From NCBI GenBank assembly GCA_021234155.1, contig JAJEKV010000177.1, forward strand, positions 716,160 to 780,159: a stretch of 64,000 bases of DNA. Direction: 5' to 3'. Every line of letters starts with the position of its first letter. The first letter of the stretch is position 1. The position numbers and the translations under genes were made by a program. Origin of the DNA: Isoetes taiwanensis (lineage: Eukaryota; Streptophyta; Lycopodiopsida; Isoetales; Isoetaceae). Shown one piece after another: positions 47,512 to 58,391 of the stretch. Under the pieces are notes generated by a model. It saw only the letters and a program-made list of their open reading frames with translations, ran no database searches and was not told the origin of the DNA.

Positions 47512-49998
47512 AGAATAGAATAGAATATGATTTTATCGTCCACGGAGATCAACTGGCCTATGGGACCCAAGTACAAAGAGAGAGCAGCAGGCGTATTACT
47601 ACCAGGATTAAAAAACCCCCAGAAGGGTTTGGAGGAAAAACCTTAGTAGCAATAAGGATCTTTGACATCTTACCGCAGCTTATATACATAATCCACAAGT
47701 ACAATTTGAGGTTAATGTGGGACAAGGGGCATAACCGAAGTCGCGTATCCATTACCTCCTGGGAGGTAATGATCCCAACAAGCCTACGAGAGGCCGCTTT
47801 CGGTAGCTCATGCAAGGCCCGATGGGGCACAACTATGAGAGCATACCGAGCCCGAGATATGCTCGTCGTGGGGGACGAGCACGGAGGGCTTGACTTTCAT
47901 CCTCAATGGGCCGATTGGTTGACAAAGCGGCGACTCTGTCCTCCTCACGCTGCCTCGAATCCATCTCCCTGTCTCAATGCGGAGGTGGTGTGCACTGTCG
48001 CGAATGGAAGCAATCACCATGCGCTTTTCATGGGTAGATGGGTGCGAGGGTAGTGGTGTGGGCCCCGTGAGCATGGGATTAACCTCAACGTCGATAATTT
48101 GCCACCTTGACATGTGGCGGGGCCTCTGCATCCCAAAGCTTGGCCATGAAGCAAGCATCCAAATCTTGCTTCAAAGGCAGCGTTCGCCGGTGTATGCAGC
48201 GGGGTCCACATCGTGTGCTGCACATTCCATAGCGAGAACCTTTGGGCTTGCTTGTCTTTCAGCGGGCTTTGAGTCATTTGCGGGCCCATCGCATGCTTTG
48301 CCAAAGCAAGGTTGGGCAGCAGGGCTTCATCCATAGCCACCACCTTCTAGAAGTAAATAAGGTGGCGTTCAGTAGCGACCCTCGTAATGGAAGGAAGCTT
48401 TGTCTCTTGGAGCAAAATCGATGATATGGGACCGTGGATTTCACTCCGGTGCCCGAGCCAAGAAAGCCTTATACGTACTGCTCTAGATCGTTCCAAGTGG
48501 TGAGGGATATCTTTGCCCCCACACTTACGCCCCATAGAGGAGGCCGGTTCAACCAAGGCCACGAACAAGTGTGCTGGTGACCCCATGCATATAGCTCGCC
48601 TTGTGTATTTGTTGTTTTGCATTGCATCTGGGGGCTTTCCGGCCTGCGGTGACCCGTAAACGATGGATGCATCCGATTGTGTGGTAGTAGAAAACTCAAT
48701 GCCCAAATACTTATAAGGGCCGAGCCACCTCCACTACCCCCCTGGTAAGTGAATGCGGGGAAGAGCGTGGTCTTAGGGATGATGGGACCAGCGGCACCCT
48801 TGTCTTGGCCAAGTTAACTCTCATGTCGGTGAATTGGCGAGAAAGTGTCCAAAGCATCCGGTGGCGTTGCATGTCCTCCTCTGGGGTATATGCGGCAGGT
48901 CAACATCATCGGCATATATGAGTTGCGGATTATGTGGTGCATCAAGCGGCGCCTTCCCCAGGTGCTCAGCTAGCCATTCTTCTAGGCTGGTCAATGTACA
49001 AAGAAGAAGCGTCCAGGGATAGAGGGTAGCCCTGGCGCACCCAATGCTACTAACAACGGGCTCCCCGGCGGTGTGAGATGACCGGAGCAAGCCTCATTAT
49101 AGTACGTATATAGCATTGCGCAAGTCGCCGGGGTCCCTAGGCTGTCTCAATCTGTCCCACAACTTATCCCGAGGCAGCGTGTCAAAAGCCTTTGCGAAAT
49201 CCACAAAGCAATAGTACAGATTAGGCGTCGATTCGGCTATCCTCTATGAGTGTTAGAGTGAAGATATGGTCAATAGTAGAATGCCGGGGGCGGAATCCTG
49301 CGTGGCGTGCGAGCCAAGACTTCTCCATCCTCGCCCAAAGTGTCAATCGCCGCTCAAGAATCCCGGCAAGCAACTTGGCAAAGGCGAGGCCCGACCATAA
49401 TGGTACGATAGTTGGGCTGTGGGGGTCCCCGCTTTGTATATGGGCACAACTCTTGGTAGTCCGGTGCGGGGAAGCCTTCTTGCAATGCCCGTTGAAGAGT
49501 CTTTGTGGAGAACCCAGGCACCATTGGGGGCCCGCCCACTTGAGAAGCTGCACCGCATACCATCAAATCTGCTGCCTTCGGTTAGCGGCGTTGCGGGCCC
49601 ATTATGACATCCCCTTCATGAATGATTGCTAGGCACATCTGGCGGATACCGGTGCGGCTTTCCATTGGGTCATCACGGGTGCGCAAGTATCTCACCCATT
49701 GTTAGGGGTAATATTTCACGTGGGTCAATGCGGGCTTACTCAAGACCTTTCTCCAGAAGGCCCTAGGGTGGCGGGCTAGAAGACCAAACATCTGTTGCTG
49801 GTGCTCCGCAAGGTAACTGGCTTTCTTGGTCTTGAGGAAGGAGCGGTATTGACGGACGGCCTGCGGGCGAATGATGGGGTCCAGCACTTGGCGGAGCCAT
49901 CGTTTCAGCTCCCGACATTCGTCATCGAACCAGTGATTGCGGGGGAAGGTGGTTGCAGCCCCTGTGGATCGTCGAGAGCGGTCTCTCCCAAAGCATCA
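47512..49998 (-). mobile_element. 5'-truncated LINE retrotransposon (half 2)
   Basis: Same insertion as 15321-17788, with flanking ATAGAAT at 47505-47511 and 49999-50005. The RT catalytic box reads LIYADDV (YADD at 48905-48916), and GFRPRHSTIDHIFTL is intact near 49290. Other stretches are frame-broken at different places from half 1. The shared insertion predates separation of the two halves. Confidence 0.88.
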
Positions 49999-51622
49999 AT
50001 AGAATCTAACCTAGTTGTTTTGATGCTGAATTCAAGGCTTAGAATTTGCAAATGAATGAAGACAACATGTTCGTATCAACCATTTCTTATTGAAGTTTAT
50101 TTTAATGACTAGAATTGAAGCACATTCAAAAGAGTAAGCAATCAAACAATCATAATCTATTTAAATTTTTATACTTAAGGTCTATTCGCACCCATGGTTA
50201 AGTCTAGTTAAGTTAATTTTTACCGTTAAGTTAACACTAACTGGACAATTGCCTTCACACTAAAGCTAGTTAAAAAAATCGACTAGATATACTACGTAGG
50301 AGAAGCAGTTTCAAGTTAAATTATATTATCTCTCCTTCAAAACAGGAAGAGATGCTTTTGTCTGTAAAGATGAAGGCCAGGTTGGATGTCATGGGAGGTG
50401 GATAGCTACATTTCAAAGAAAGCACTGCATACCAAAGACGACCTTGCTTGAATTAGATGAAAGTTCATAGTGTTCAAGGGACATTGTGGCTAATATGGTG
50501 GCAGTCAGGATTCCTACCAAATGAAAAAAAAAAAAGATAGAGATAGATATGAACCATTCTATATAATCGAACATTATTTAAAAGAAGATATGTATGGACT
50601 ATTTTATGTTTTGACAATGTTGTCAAATGGAGAAAAGTATGTTTGTTGCAGGCTTAAGTATGTAGTCAGTTGTCGATTGCTTGCTGGAATGATGTTGAAG
50701 AAAAGAGTTGTCGATTGGACAAGTATTTAAATGCAAGCGTACCAGAGTATGGACGATATTATAAAACTTTTTTTTACGCCTTTGATATCTGTTCAGATAC
50801 ATTAGGCCCCAACATGTATATTTTTTCTATTATCTAAGATTAAGTCTATATAGAATCTAATGTAGTTGTTTTGATGCTGAATTCAAGGCTTAGAGTTTGC
50901 AAATGAATGAAGAGGATTGCCCCTAGGGGGGCAAACCCTTGCTCATATGGGTTTTTGGCATATTCAAGGTATATGCTAGCATATGCCTAGAACATGTCAA
51001 AAACTGCTTCAAACTGGCTGTTGCCAGTAAACTGGCGGTCAGCCCTGTTGCCGGTCGGTGCTATTCGAACTGCCTAACCGGCTATGACAATTGCTTTACT
51101 GATGGATCTACGTCAGAAATCTGGCGTCTACAAGAGGAGCGACTCTTTCTCCTACTACTGTGCTTCAATACTTTTCGGCTGTGCAGGTAAAAGATCTTTG
51201 AGGCATGATTCCGACCACGAAGCTCTGTTGCTGAGATGCAACCTTCCCTTTTGTTTGAATTCTTCTTGGTGCGTCTGCTTCTAATTCACAGCAGTCAAAG
51301 ATTAGCTTCAGCACCACCGCTTCCGTTACAAGGGACCTATCCCCTTTTCTGCGAATCTGTGCCCCTTTCTAGCCTCTACATTAGCACAGATTCAATTCTC
51401 ATCTAGCGTAGTTCGATCGCCATAGCCAGTGGTGCCCATGCAATTTGTTAGAAGAAGATGTAGAGGCAGAGCGCCATTTGGGTTCCTTGGATTGATCCGT
51501 TAGCGCCTAATTATCATTTGGGTCCCAAGCATTTGCTACAAAAAGGTATTATCAGAAAGATTTGTGCAAAGATTGTGAGCCTAATATTCAGGATTAAAAT
51601 TTTCTCTCAAAGTTGAAGAACA

Positions 51623-52118
51623 ATGAATATATTTTGTAGTCTAGTGCTAGCATTTGTGATTGTAGTTGGGTTGTCAGTTCAAGTGCAGGGGGCCTGCTGG
51701 ACAGGTCTCACATTTAGCAGCTCACGCAAAACATTTTCAAATTGCTCTAGTCTGGCGAAACAAGAAGCAGAAATGGCTTATACTAGAACTGGGAACGAGA
51801 TAGCTATAGAACCATAGATGTTTCCTAGGAAGCATCTTAAAAATACTTATGGATTTTTAGCCACAGTTTCTTGGGGGATTCTTCTCATCCTTGGAGCTAT
51901 GTGTCCCCGTCCATTCAAAAGGTTTGATCCTGCTTGGTTTTACCTCCATAACCTTTTACAAGCTTCTGGTTACGTTCTAGGAATCACTGCTTGGGGCATA
52001 GGGCTTTATTGGGCATAAATCTGTTGGTCATGGATACCACTCACATAGATATATTGGCATCACAATTATTATCTTTGCAACTCTCCAAGTTTTGGCCATG
52101 TTTCTGGGACACATGTAA
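51623..52118 (+). pseudogene. DOMON / cytochrome b561 family remnant (half 2)
   Basis: Same structure as at 19392-19883, with the same internal loss, in-frame TAG, frame shift after GLYWA and Tyr in place of the helix-2 His. The signal region is better here (VQVQGACWTGLTF, with the DOMON cysteine). The segment 51818-52018 encodes exactly the same 66 residues as half 1. Because the defects are shared, they are real and older than the split of the halves. Confidence 0.82.
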
Positions 52119-52509
52119 AAAGGACTTGCATGCTACTTTGGTCCAAGAATATTGATCCCGTATGTTGTAATCTTTGGATTTTGGTTCCACCCAAAACAAA
52201 CAAGACCCAGCACAAAAGAATGAAACAGAACCCATGAAAACACAGGGCCACCGAAGGGCAACCCCTCGTGCGCAGCACCTTATTTATTTTTACTTTTTTT
52301 AAGAATCAAATATATTAAGTGAAATGTAATGGTTACGTGTAAATATGCGTATGTCAAGTTATATCATATGCCTATATAACTTGTGTTTATTTAGGAATAA
52401 CCACTCGGCTATCCTGCTAAACAATTACAAGCAAGATAAAAATGTTTCATAGGCGTGAGATGCCAACTCTACTTGTTCAAATGTTGCAAGATATTGCCGC
52501 ATCTTGTTT

Positions 52510-53220
52510 TTCAGAGATGGCCACAAATTAGCTGAATTACTGTATTCTTGAGAAAACACCAACCTCCTCTGCCTCTTCCATCCCCTTTACACAAATTCAA
52601 TACAATTTTCTTTTTATACTGCCATGATGTTGGTAGATCTAACAAAATCTCCTTTTTTGACATAGGTGCTTTAGATACTTGCCATACTTTATTCCAGATT
52701 GAATGGATTTTCAATCACTGAATGAGCCTGGCCACACATTGGACAGATAGATGAGATATGGACCACGGAGTTAACCCTGACTAGTTTGTGTAAAATTTGC
52801 CACAACAATGTAGATACTTTTGGCGACATGTTATTCTTCCAGACCTATTTCCATACCTGGATCGCCTAAGTTTCTTCTAAGTTATAATTGCCAACTTGAG
52901 GGCAAACAAATAAAGATATATGAGCAACAATCAAATCGCAAAGTCTTTTGTCCCTTACTCTCAAATTAAACTCCCTTTTTCTTTTTCCCAAGAATGCTAT
53001 ATTCCATGAAAGTACCAATCCCCCCTCTGCACTCCATCTATCCAGCATTCTCTTATCAACAATCGAGAACGACGACACACTTCCTCTATTCGTTTCCAGC
53101 TACAGCCACTATAAAGGCAGGGAGACTGAAGTGCAATGCCTAATATCCAAATGGCAAAGATTTTTCACTGTCTCCCATGCTTTCACCAATCCTTTAAGAA
53201 ATCGTGAGGCACCCACATAA
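52510..53220 (-). mobile_element. LINE fragment, zf-RVT region (half 2)
   Basis: Counterpart of 20390-20990. The zinc-binding segment is clear here: ICPMCGQAHS near 52725-52750, preceded by SPKVSTLLWQILHK. RT core motifs are absent, so it is a 3' fragment. Confidence 0.7.
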
Positions 53221-54082
53221 GGAGTAAATCTGTAGAAGAGTGCTCAAGGTAAATCTACATTCCAAAAGGCTTTCCACGTGAAGAGCAATGGATCAATGAC
53301 TGATCCTATTTTTTATCATTTTTCCATCAATGCACCCTCAAACACATATCAAGCACAAAACAAGCAATGCAATAAAGCAAAAAAAAAAATAAAAATAAAA
53401 AATTAACAGTATTTAATTCATGTGTATTGCTCATTGAAGCGCCTCGCCATATGGTCTATTGTCCTCAATTCTCGCAGAAAAAGAGCTCGGGACAAATTCA
53501 TGCGCGCCCGCATGTGCTGGCGATCATTACTATCGATCTCCATCTCTTCTCATTCCATATAGAATACAACATCCTCCAATGCTGCAAACAACCTGCATCC
53601 TGGCACAGATTCAGCAAACGTGTTTATGTTCACAGTGCTTGAGATTACTTCAAGTGCAACTTACACCATTCAATGACAAGTCCATAGGAGAAGGCATGGC
53701 ATTTTGAAGTGCATTGTGCACGCTAGGACTAGGTGCAACAGGCCTATGTGGAGGGGACATAGATGGCTCATCATCCTATATCAATAATGCCATTTCCCAC
53801 CAGCTGCCTCACACCTATCACTGCCACGGGCTTGCTGTTAGCAGCAGCTCTAATATGCCTGCATATAATAGCCCCATTCTCCATATCACAAATTCCCATC
53901 ATCATTCTCCATCTCTATTTTACGCATTTCAAAACTGCAAAGCAAGGAAAACTAAACAGAAAAAATATCTCCAAAACCTACAATAGCGGTCCCATCATTC
54001 CCAACTCATCCCGCTGCCATGGGGTAATCCATGGTATCAATCTCTATGAAATCAGTGTCCTGCAAAAAAGTGCAATTTTGGG

Positions 54083-54341
54083 TGACTCGGATCCATTCGT
54101 GCGGAACGGGCCTGCGTTCGCGACACAGAGACCTTTGGCGCGAATCGATCTGAATGGCCCAATTTTGACTTCTTTTTGATGTTTTTAACAAAAATTAAGT
54201 GCTACACTATATTTCTAAGCAAATTCTAAGCATTCTAACATCTTTTAGCACAAAAATTGGGTCAATTATCCCTTAGTTCAAGCGACTCGGGTCCATTCGC
54301 ACAAAAGGGCCTGCGTTCGCGAGGCAGAGGCCTTTGGCGCG
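54083..54341. repeat. ~60-bp direct repeats 3' of the Rep/H3-like gene (half 2)
   Basis: GACTCGGRTCCATTCG...GGGCCTGCGTTCGCGA...CCTTTGGCGCG occurs at 54083-54142 and 54282-54341, about 199 bp apart. It lies just beyond the stop of the minus-strand Rep/H3-like gene, where transposon-end repeats would be expected. Half 1: about 21838-21897 and 22032-22092, partly altered. Confidence 0.7.
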
Positions 54342-54424
54342 GTTTGACCAGAGTTGACTTTTTTTTTCACCATTAATTCTAGGAACATATATACATACAA
54401 GCTCAAAATTTTATTCAAAGATTC

Positions 54425-54730
54425 CTAAATTTTATCTTTTCTAATCCTCCGTGCCAAGTTCATGTTCTTGAGTATAATGGTCATCCTCTTGGCATGAATG
54501 GCGCAGATCTTGGCCTCCTCGAAAAGTTGGGTTCACTCTGTTTTGGCCGCTTCCTGGCGAGACCCCGCCGTCGTTGATGTGGCTCGGTAGTCGTAGTCCA
54601 TCTTGAACTCCTACATAGACTCTTGATGTAGGCATTCGAAAGGAGGCTTTCTGAATCATCGGAATGGTGCACTGTTGGCAATGCCAAATATGCCGAGCAG
54701 CTCTACTGTGCTTGAAATTTGGTCCATGGC
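54425..54730 (-). other. Histone-H3-like fold segment
   Basis: Aligned by eye to histone H3 in transcription order: RHIWHCQQCTIPMI to the REIRRYQKSTELLI region; KPPFECLHQESM, then TAG, then EFK to KLPFQRLVREIAQDFK, gap-free over 16 positions; QEAAKTE, then TGA, then TQLFEEAKIC to QEASEAYLVGLFEDTNLC, gap-free over 18; and CAIHAKRMTIILKNMNLARR to [20 protein letters not shown]. The H3 N-terminal tail is replaced by a Pro/Lys-rich stretch (KSKPPPPRPDSPKK). It is too diverged for a replication-dependent H3. One frame shift lies before KPPF. Confidence 0.75.
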
Positions 54731-55830
54731 AGACCTTCTTCGGAGAATCGGGTCGAGGTGGTGGAGGCTTGCTTTTCGACCCTGGTCGGCTGCCTTTGAC
54801 GGACTCCGACATCCTACTTACAATATCAGTAATTATGTCGAATCCATCGGCGGAGATAAATCTTGCATGCTGCCTTCTTCTTCTCGTACTCAATATCTTG
54901 CTTCAGCTTAAATAGCTTCGCGCTGATCTTGCCCTCCTTGGACTGCATTGGATATGATTGCCGAGCGTAGGCTCCGTCTATTCTTCGGCCTCCTCCTCCT
55001 CTTCTTCTTTAGCCTCTTGCTCCCCCTCCACCAAGTTCTCGTCCATATCCTCAGAAGTTCCGACCTTGTTCTAATACACTTCCTAGCCTTTCTATCCTCT
55101 GAATCGTCTCCATCCCAGTTGGGATGCCATAAAACACGATTCAATGTGAGATGCTATTTAGCCTTAACTCCATGCTCTGATATGAAAGCAGTATTGGATG
55201 GTAGGATCCAGCTTGTTGACAATACAAACTTATCGGTTCTAAGCAAATCATATAGACAAGGCTGGCATTCAATTGCCTACTACCGTGATATTATAATGTG
55301 AAGCACTCTTCCAAGAGATTCCTATAGTTAAGAACCATTGCATGCTTAATATTCCCATTACTATACAACAGATAGAGATCCTTGCCCATCTTCATTTGCC
55401 GCTCAGATATGTTGTTATTATACATCTAGAAGTGGACCTTCTCCATATATTTCATACAATATCCCACAAGCCCTTCAAAAGAGTGTAATGTCTTACAAAT
55501 AAGAACAACATCTATAGGCTTCTTCACTCTCTACCCAAACCTCCATGGCCACATTCACAAGTCTAGGGGACTTCACAGGAAGCCTGAACACACACTAGAA
55601 ATGCAAGTGATTCAAATCACTTCCCCTTTCGACTGCAATTGCATCGACAACAGAATCTCACTCACAATATTTCACTAGCAAGTCATAAAACTCTATTGGA
55701 GCATCCATGCCTACCATGCCAAGTGTAATACTAACATCCGAAAGCCATGTGCCTTCATGCTTCATTGCCAATTTTCTAGACCCTGACTCGGCATGAGCAT
55801 TTCTGTCTGGTTGATCTGCGCTTTTCGCAT
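54425..55830 (-). pseudogene. Replitron-like HUH-Rep gene running into a histone-H3-like fold (half 2)
   Basis: Intronless-looking minus-strand reading of about 460 codons from an ATG near 55830. The Rep part reads WLSDVSITLGMVGMDAP, IEFYDLLVKYC, the HUH-type motif NHLHF (HLH at 55601-55609), IDVVLICKTLHSFEGLVGYC (candidate catalytic Tyr 55459-55461) and RNLLEECF. This order matches, from memory, single-tyrosine Replitron transposases. An acidic EEEEEAEE and Lys/Glu-rich linker follows, then an H3-like core ending CAIHAKRMTIILKNMNLARR and a stop at 54425, with AATAAA just after. Several frame shifts are present, and TAG occurs at three glutamine positions. The Rep assignment is fairly likely and the H3 likeness strong. 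That they form one protein is inference. Confidence 0.6.
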
Positions 55831-55884
55831 TCCTCCTTGTCTTATCTTATCTTGTAACAGAATAGGCAAACAGACGAGATAAGG

Positions 55885-55922
55885 GAGGGGAGGTGTGGAG
55901 GGGGGAGGGGAAGGGGGGAGAG
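55885..55922. promoter_or_regulatory. G-rich tract upstream of the Rep-like start
   Basis: GGGAGGGG-type runs on the plus strand (pyrimidine-rich on the coding minus strand) lie about 60 bp upstream of the minus-strand ATG. They could form a G-quadruplex or act as a CT-rich plant promoter element. Half 1: 23606-23650. Confidence 0.4.
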
Positions 55923-57314
55923 CAAACTCTCATATGATAGCATGATTCGAAAATACCTGATAAGCCCCTTTAGTTATCTGGTCCAATTTAAGAATTGCTG
56001 GTCTAAATTTTTGGTGTTGGAAAAATTCCAATTAGAAAAACATATTTTGATGTAAAATCTGGTATATTTATATTCTGTTATATGTTATATCATGTACATT
56101 TTTCATATAGGCAGCAAAAAATCTGGTAGACCTTAAAATAGTTTTTGAGCCCTATTTGATAGCAAGACAGAAACTCCTAGCAAAAATATTATAGCAGAGG
56201 GTATCTACTCTAGAATCTTCATGAAATGAAGATAAAAATATCAGTATTACCTTCTAATTTAGTCCCTTGTATCAGACCTCTGGAGCCCATTGCTCAACCC
56301 CCCAAACCCCATAACGATCCAAATGAAATCGTAAGATGCGAAAATTGCTCATTTGCTTGCGTATTTCTTACGAATACACCCCCTTAACGATTAATAATCT
56401 TATATAATTTTCATATGGCTTCATGAAAGGGCAACTCTCGTGATCACGCGACAATAAACCTCTATAATAAAGAGGGGCTGGTCATATGTGCCATGTGAAA
56501 AAATATATACCTTTAAAAAGAACTTCAAAGAACTTGAAAAGAAAACCTTCAGAGGGGCTAGTCATGCATGCCACGCGATAAAAAACCTCTATAATAAGAA
56601 GGGGCTTGACACACATGCCAGGCACATATAAATAACAATATTAAAATTTCTTAATATAGATGACATCTGAGTCGATGTCTACGAATAAGAGGAAAAAGGA
56701 AGGGGGATGGGAGGGGCTGCCCAATGCTTGCTGTGAGAAGAATGTTGAATGAGAAGAAACACGAAATGACCGAATATATATCGCTCGCCCTCTCACGAGA
56801 ATCTTGATCCTGTGGTGTTTATCGATTTGCAACCATATCCTTTAATGAAATTCTGGCCTTTTATACGTCAATTCCCTTCTCCACCCCATCAAGGAAAGTA
56901 GGTGTTCATTCTTGATTATGATCCAATGGGAGGTCGCCATGTGACGACCATTCTAATCAAGAATGATAAATGGGAGTGATCGACCTGTTGTTGTCAGTTA
57001 TTGTATCTCGATGGTGAAAAGAAATGCCAGATTTTCGAAGCCCCGCTGCACTATGGCGAAGATTTTCGAACCCAAAGCTTATTTGCGGAAGCTTTGTGCT
57101 ATGGCGAGCTCCAAAACTTCAGTGGAGATGGCTTTCTTTGATGCGATAACATCTTTTCTTGCCAGATCATCCTCGAATCTGACAATTTTTGGATCAAACC
57201 TAAAAAAAAACTCTATTCTTGCCATACCTATGACCAATCTGCATCTGCTCCAAACTAATCTGCGCCATAACTTTCCTTGACGTCATGGAGCAACAATAAT
57301 TCTTGGATTCCTGT

Positions 57315-57905
57315 CGTGGAATGGGAGCTGGCTACTGCCAGCTCTCGACGCTCCTGGCTACTGGCAGCTCCCATTCCACGATAAGAATCCACGAATTGTT
57401 GCTGTTCCACATAATGTAAAGTCAGGGTGCTGTCAATTCAACCCGCAAGGCCAATGGCGTCATGCCACGTATCAACTATTTTTTTCCTGAATGTTGGGCT
57501 CAACTTTTCCAATTGACATTCTGCAATTTCACTTAACATTTTGCAATCTCACCGGAATTCTTAATGGCAGCCATTGGAACATGGCGCTGAATCGATAACC
57601 CCATGACTTCAAGTTGCACAAATGCTCTGCGCCTTGAATTCTGGGGTGGACTCCACGCCAGAATTCAAGGCACATGGCCATTCCTGTATACGTCAAGGTA
57701 AGTGGATGAGTCTTCCGTTATTTTCTTGATTCATTCTTCTCCAGAATGACAAATAGCCTCACAAAAACATGCAGAATCCGGTCAAGGAGCTTACTTTGAC
57801 GTAGTGCAATAGAAAGGGGTCTGGCATTCTTGCCAGCCCCCTGACCTGCAGAATCCAAGAGCGCTCGCTCCCTGACCTGCAGAATCCGGATTCTGCAGGT
57901 CAGGG
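57315..57905. repeat. Cluster of perfect hairpins (half 2)
   Basis: Three perfect inverted repeats: 57315-57330 with 57365-57380 (16-bp arms, CGTGGAATGGGAGCTG), 57631-57644 with 57658-57671 (14-bp arms, GCCTTGAATTCTGG), and a 36-bp perfect palindrome at 57870-57905 centred on AATCCGGATT. They overlap the unassigned exons above. In half 1 the same places (25025-25600) are not perfect repeats. Confidence 0.8.
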
Positions 57906-58391
57906 CGCTGGCAAGAATGCCTGACCCCTTTCCATTCCATTCCACGTAACAACGGGTTGCTAGGAGTGCCCAAAATACCAAAAATTCCAAAATTATTCGG
58001 CCGACCAAGAGAGAAATTCTTAGCCGGGTTTTCAGGCGATGACACGAGGCTTTAAAACTTCGAAGACCCTAATTTTTAGGATCTAAACGTGAACCTACAT
58101 CTGAGTTCTCTGCAGTTTCCATCTGTTCAAACACGGCAGTGTCTTTCTGATAATTCCGGCAGATCCGACAGCGTCAGCCTCAAGAATTTTCAGGGTTCTT
58201 CGATTTTTTTAGGCTTCAAGCCGGTTTGCTGAAATTTTTTGACGTGGCCTGTCGTTCTTGAGCTCGGGCGTGATACGGATTTTTGGGCATCTCCATCCCC
58301 TGTCCAAGACATAAAAACTCCATTCTTGGACGAGTTATAGTGTGATTCCACTCTCATATCTACTTTCTTAAGCATAAAGTCAGCTTTGGAC

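Noticed and set aside
53763-54179. 138-codon plus-strand open frame
   Set aside because: It is not open in half 1, is low in complexity and overlaps text that reads better on the minus strand.
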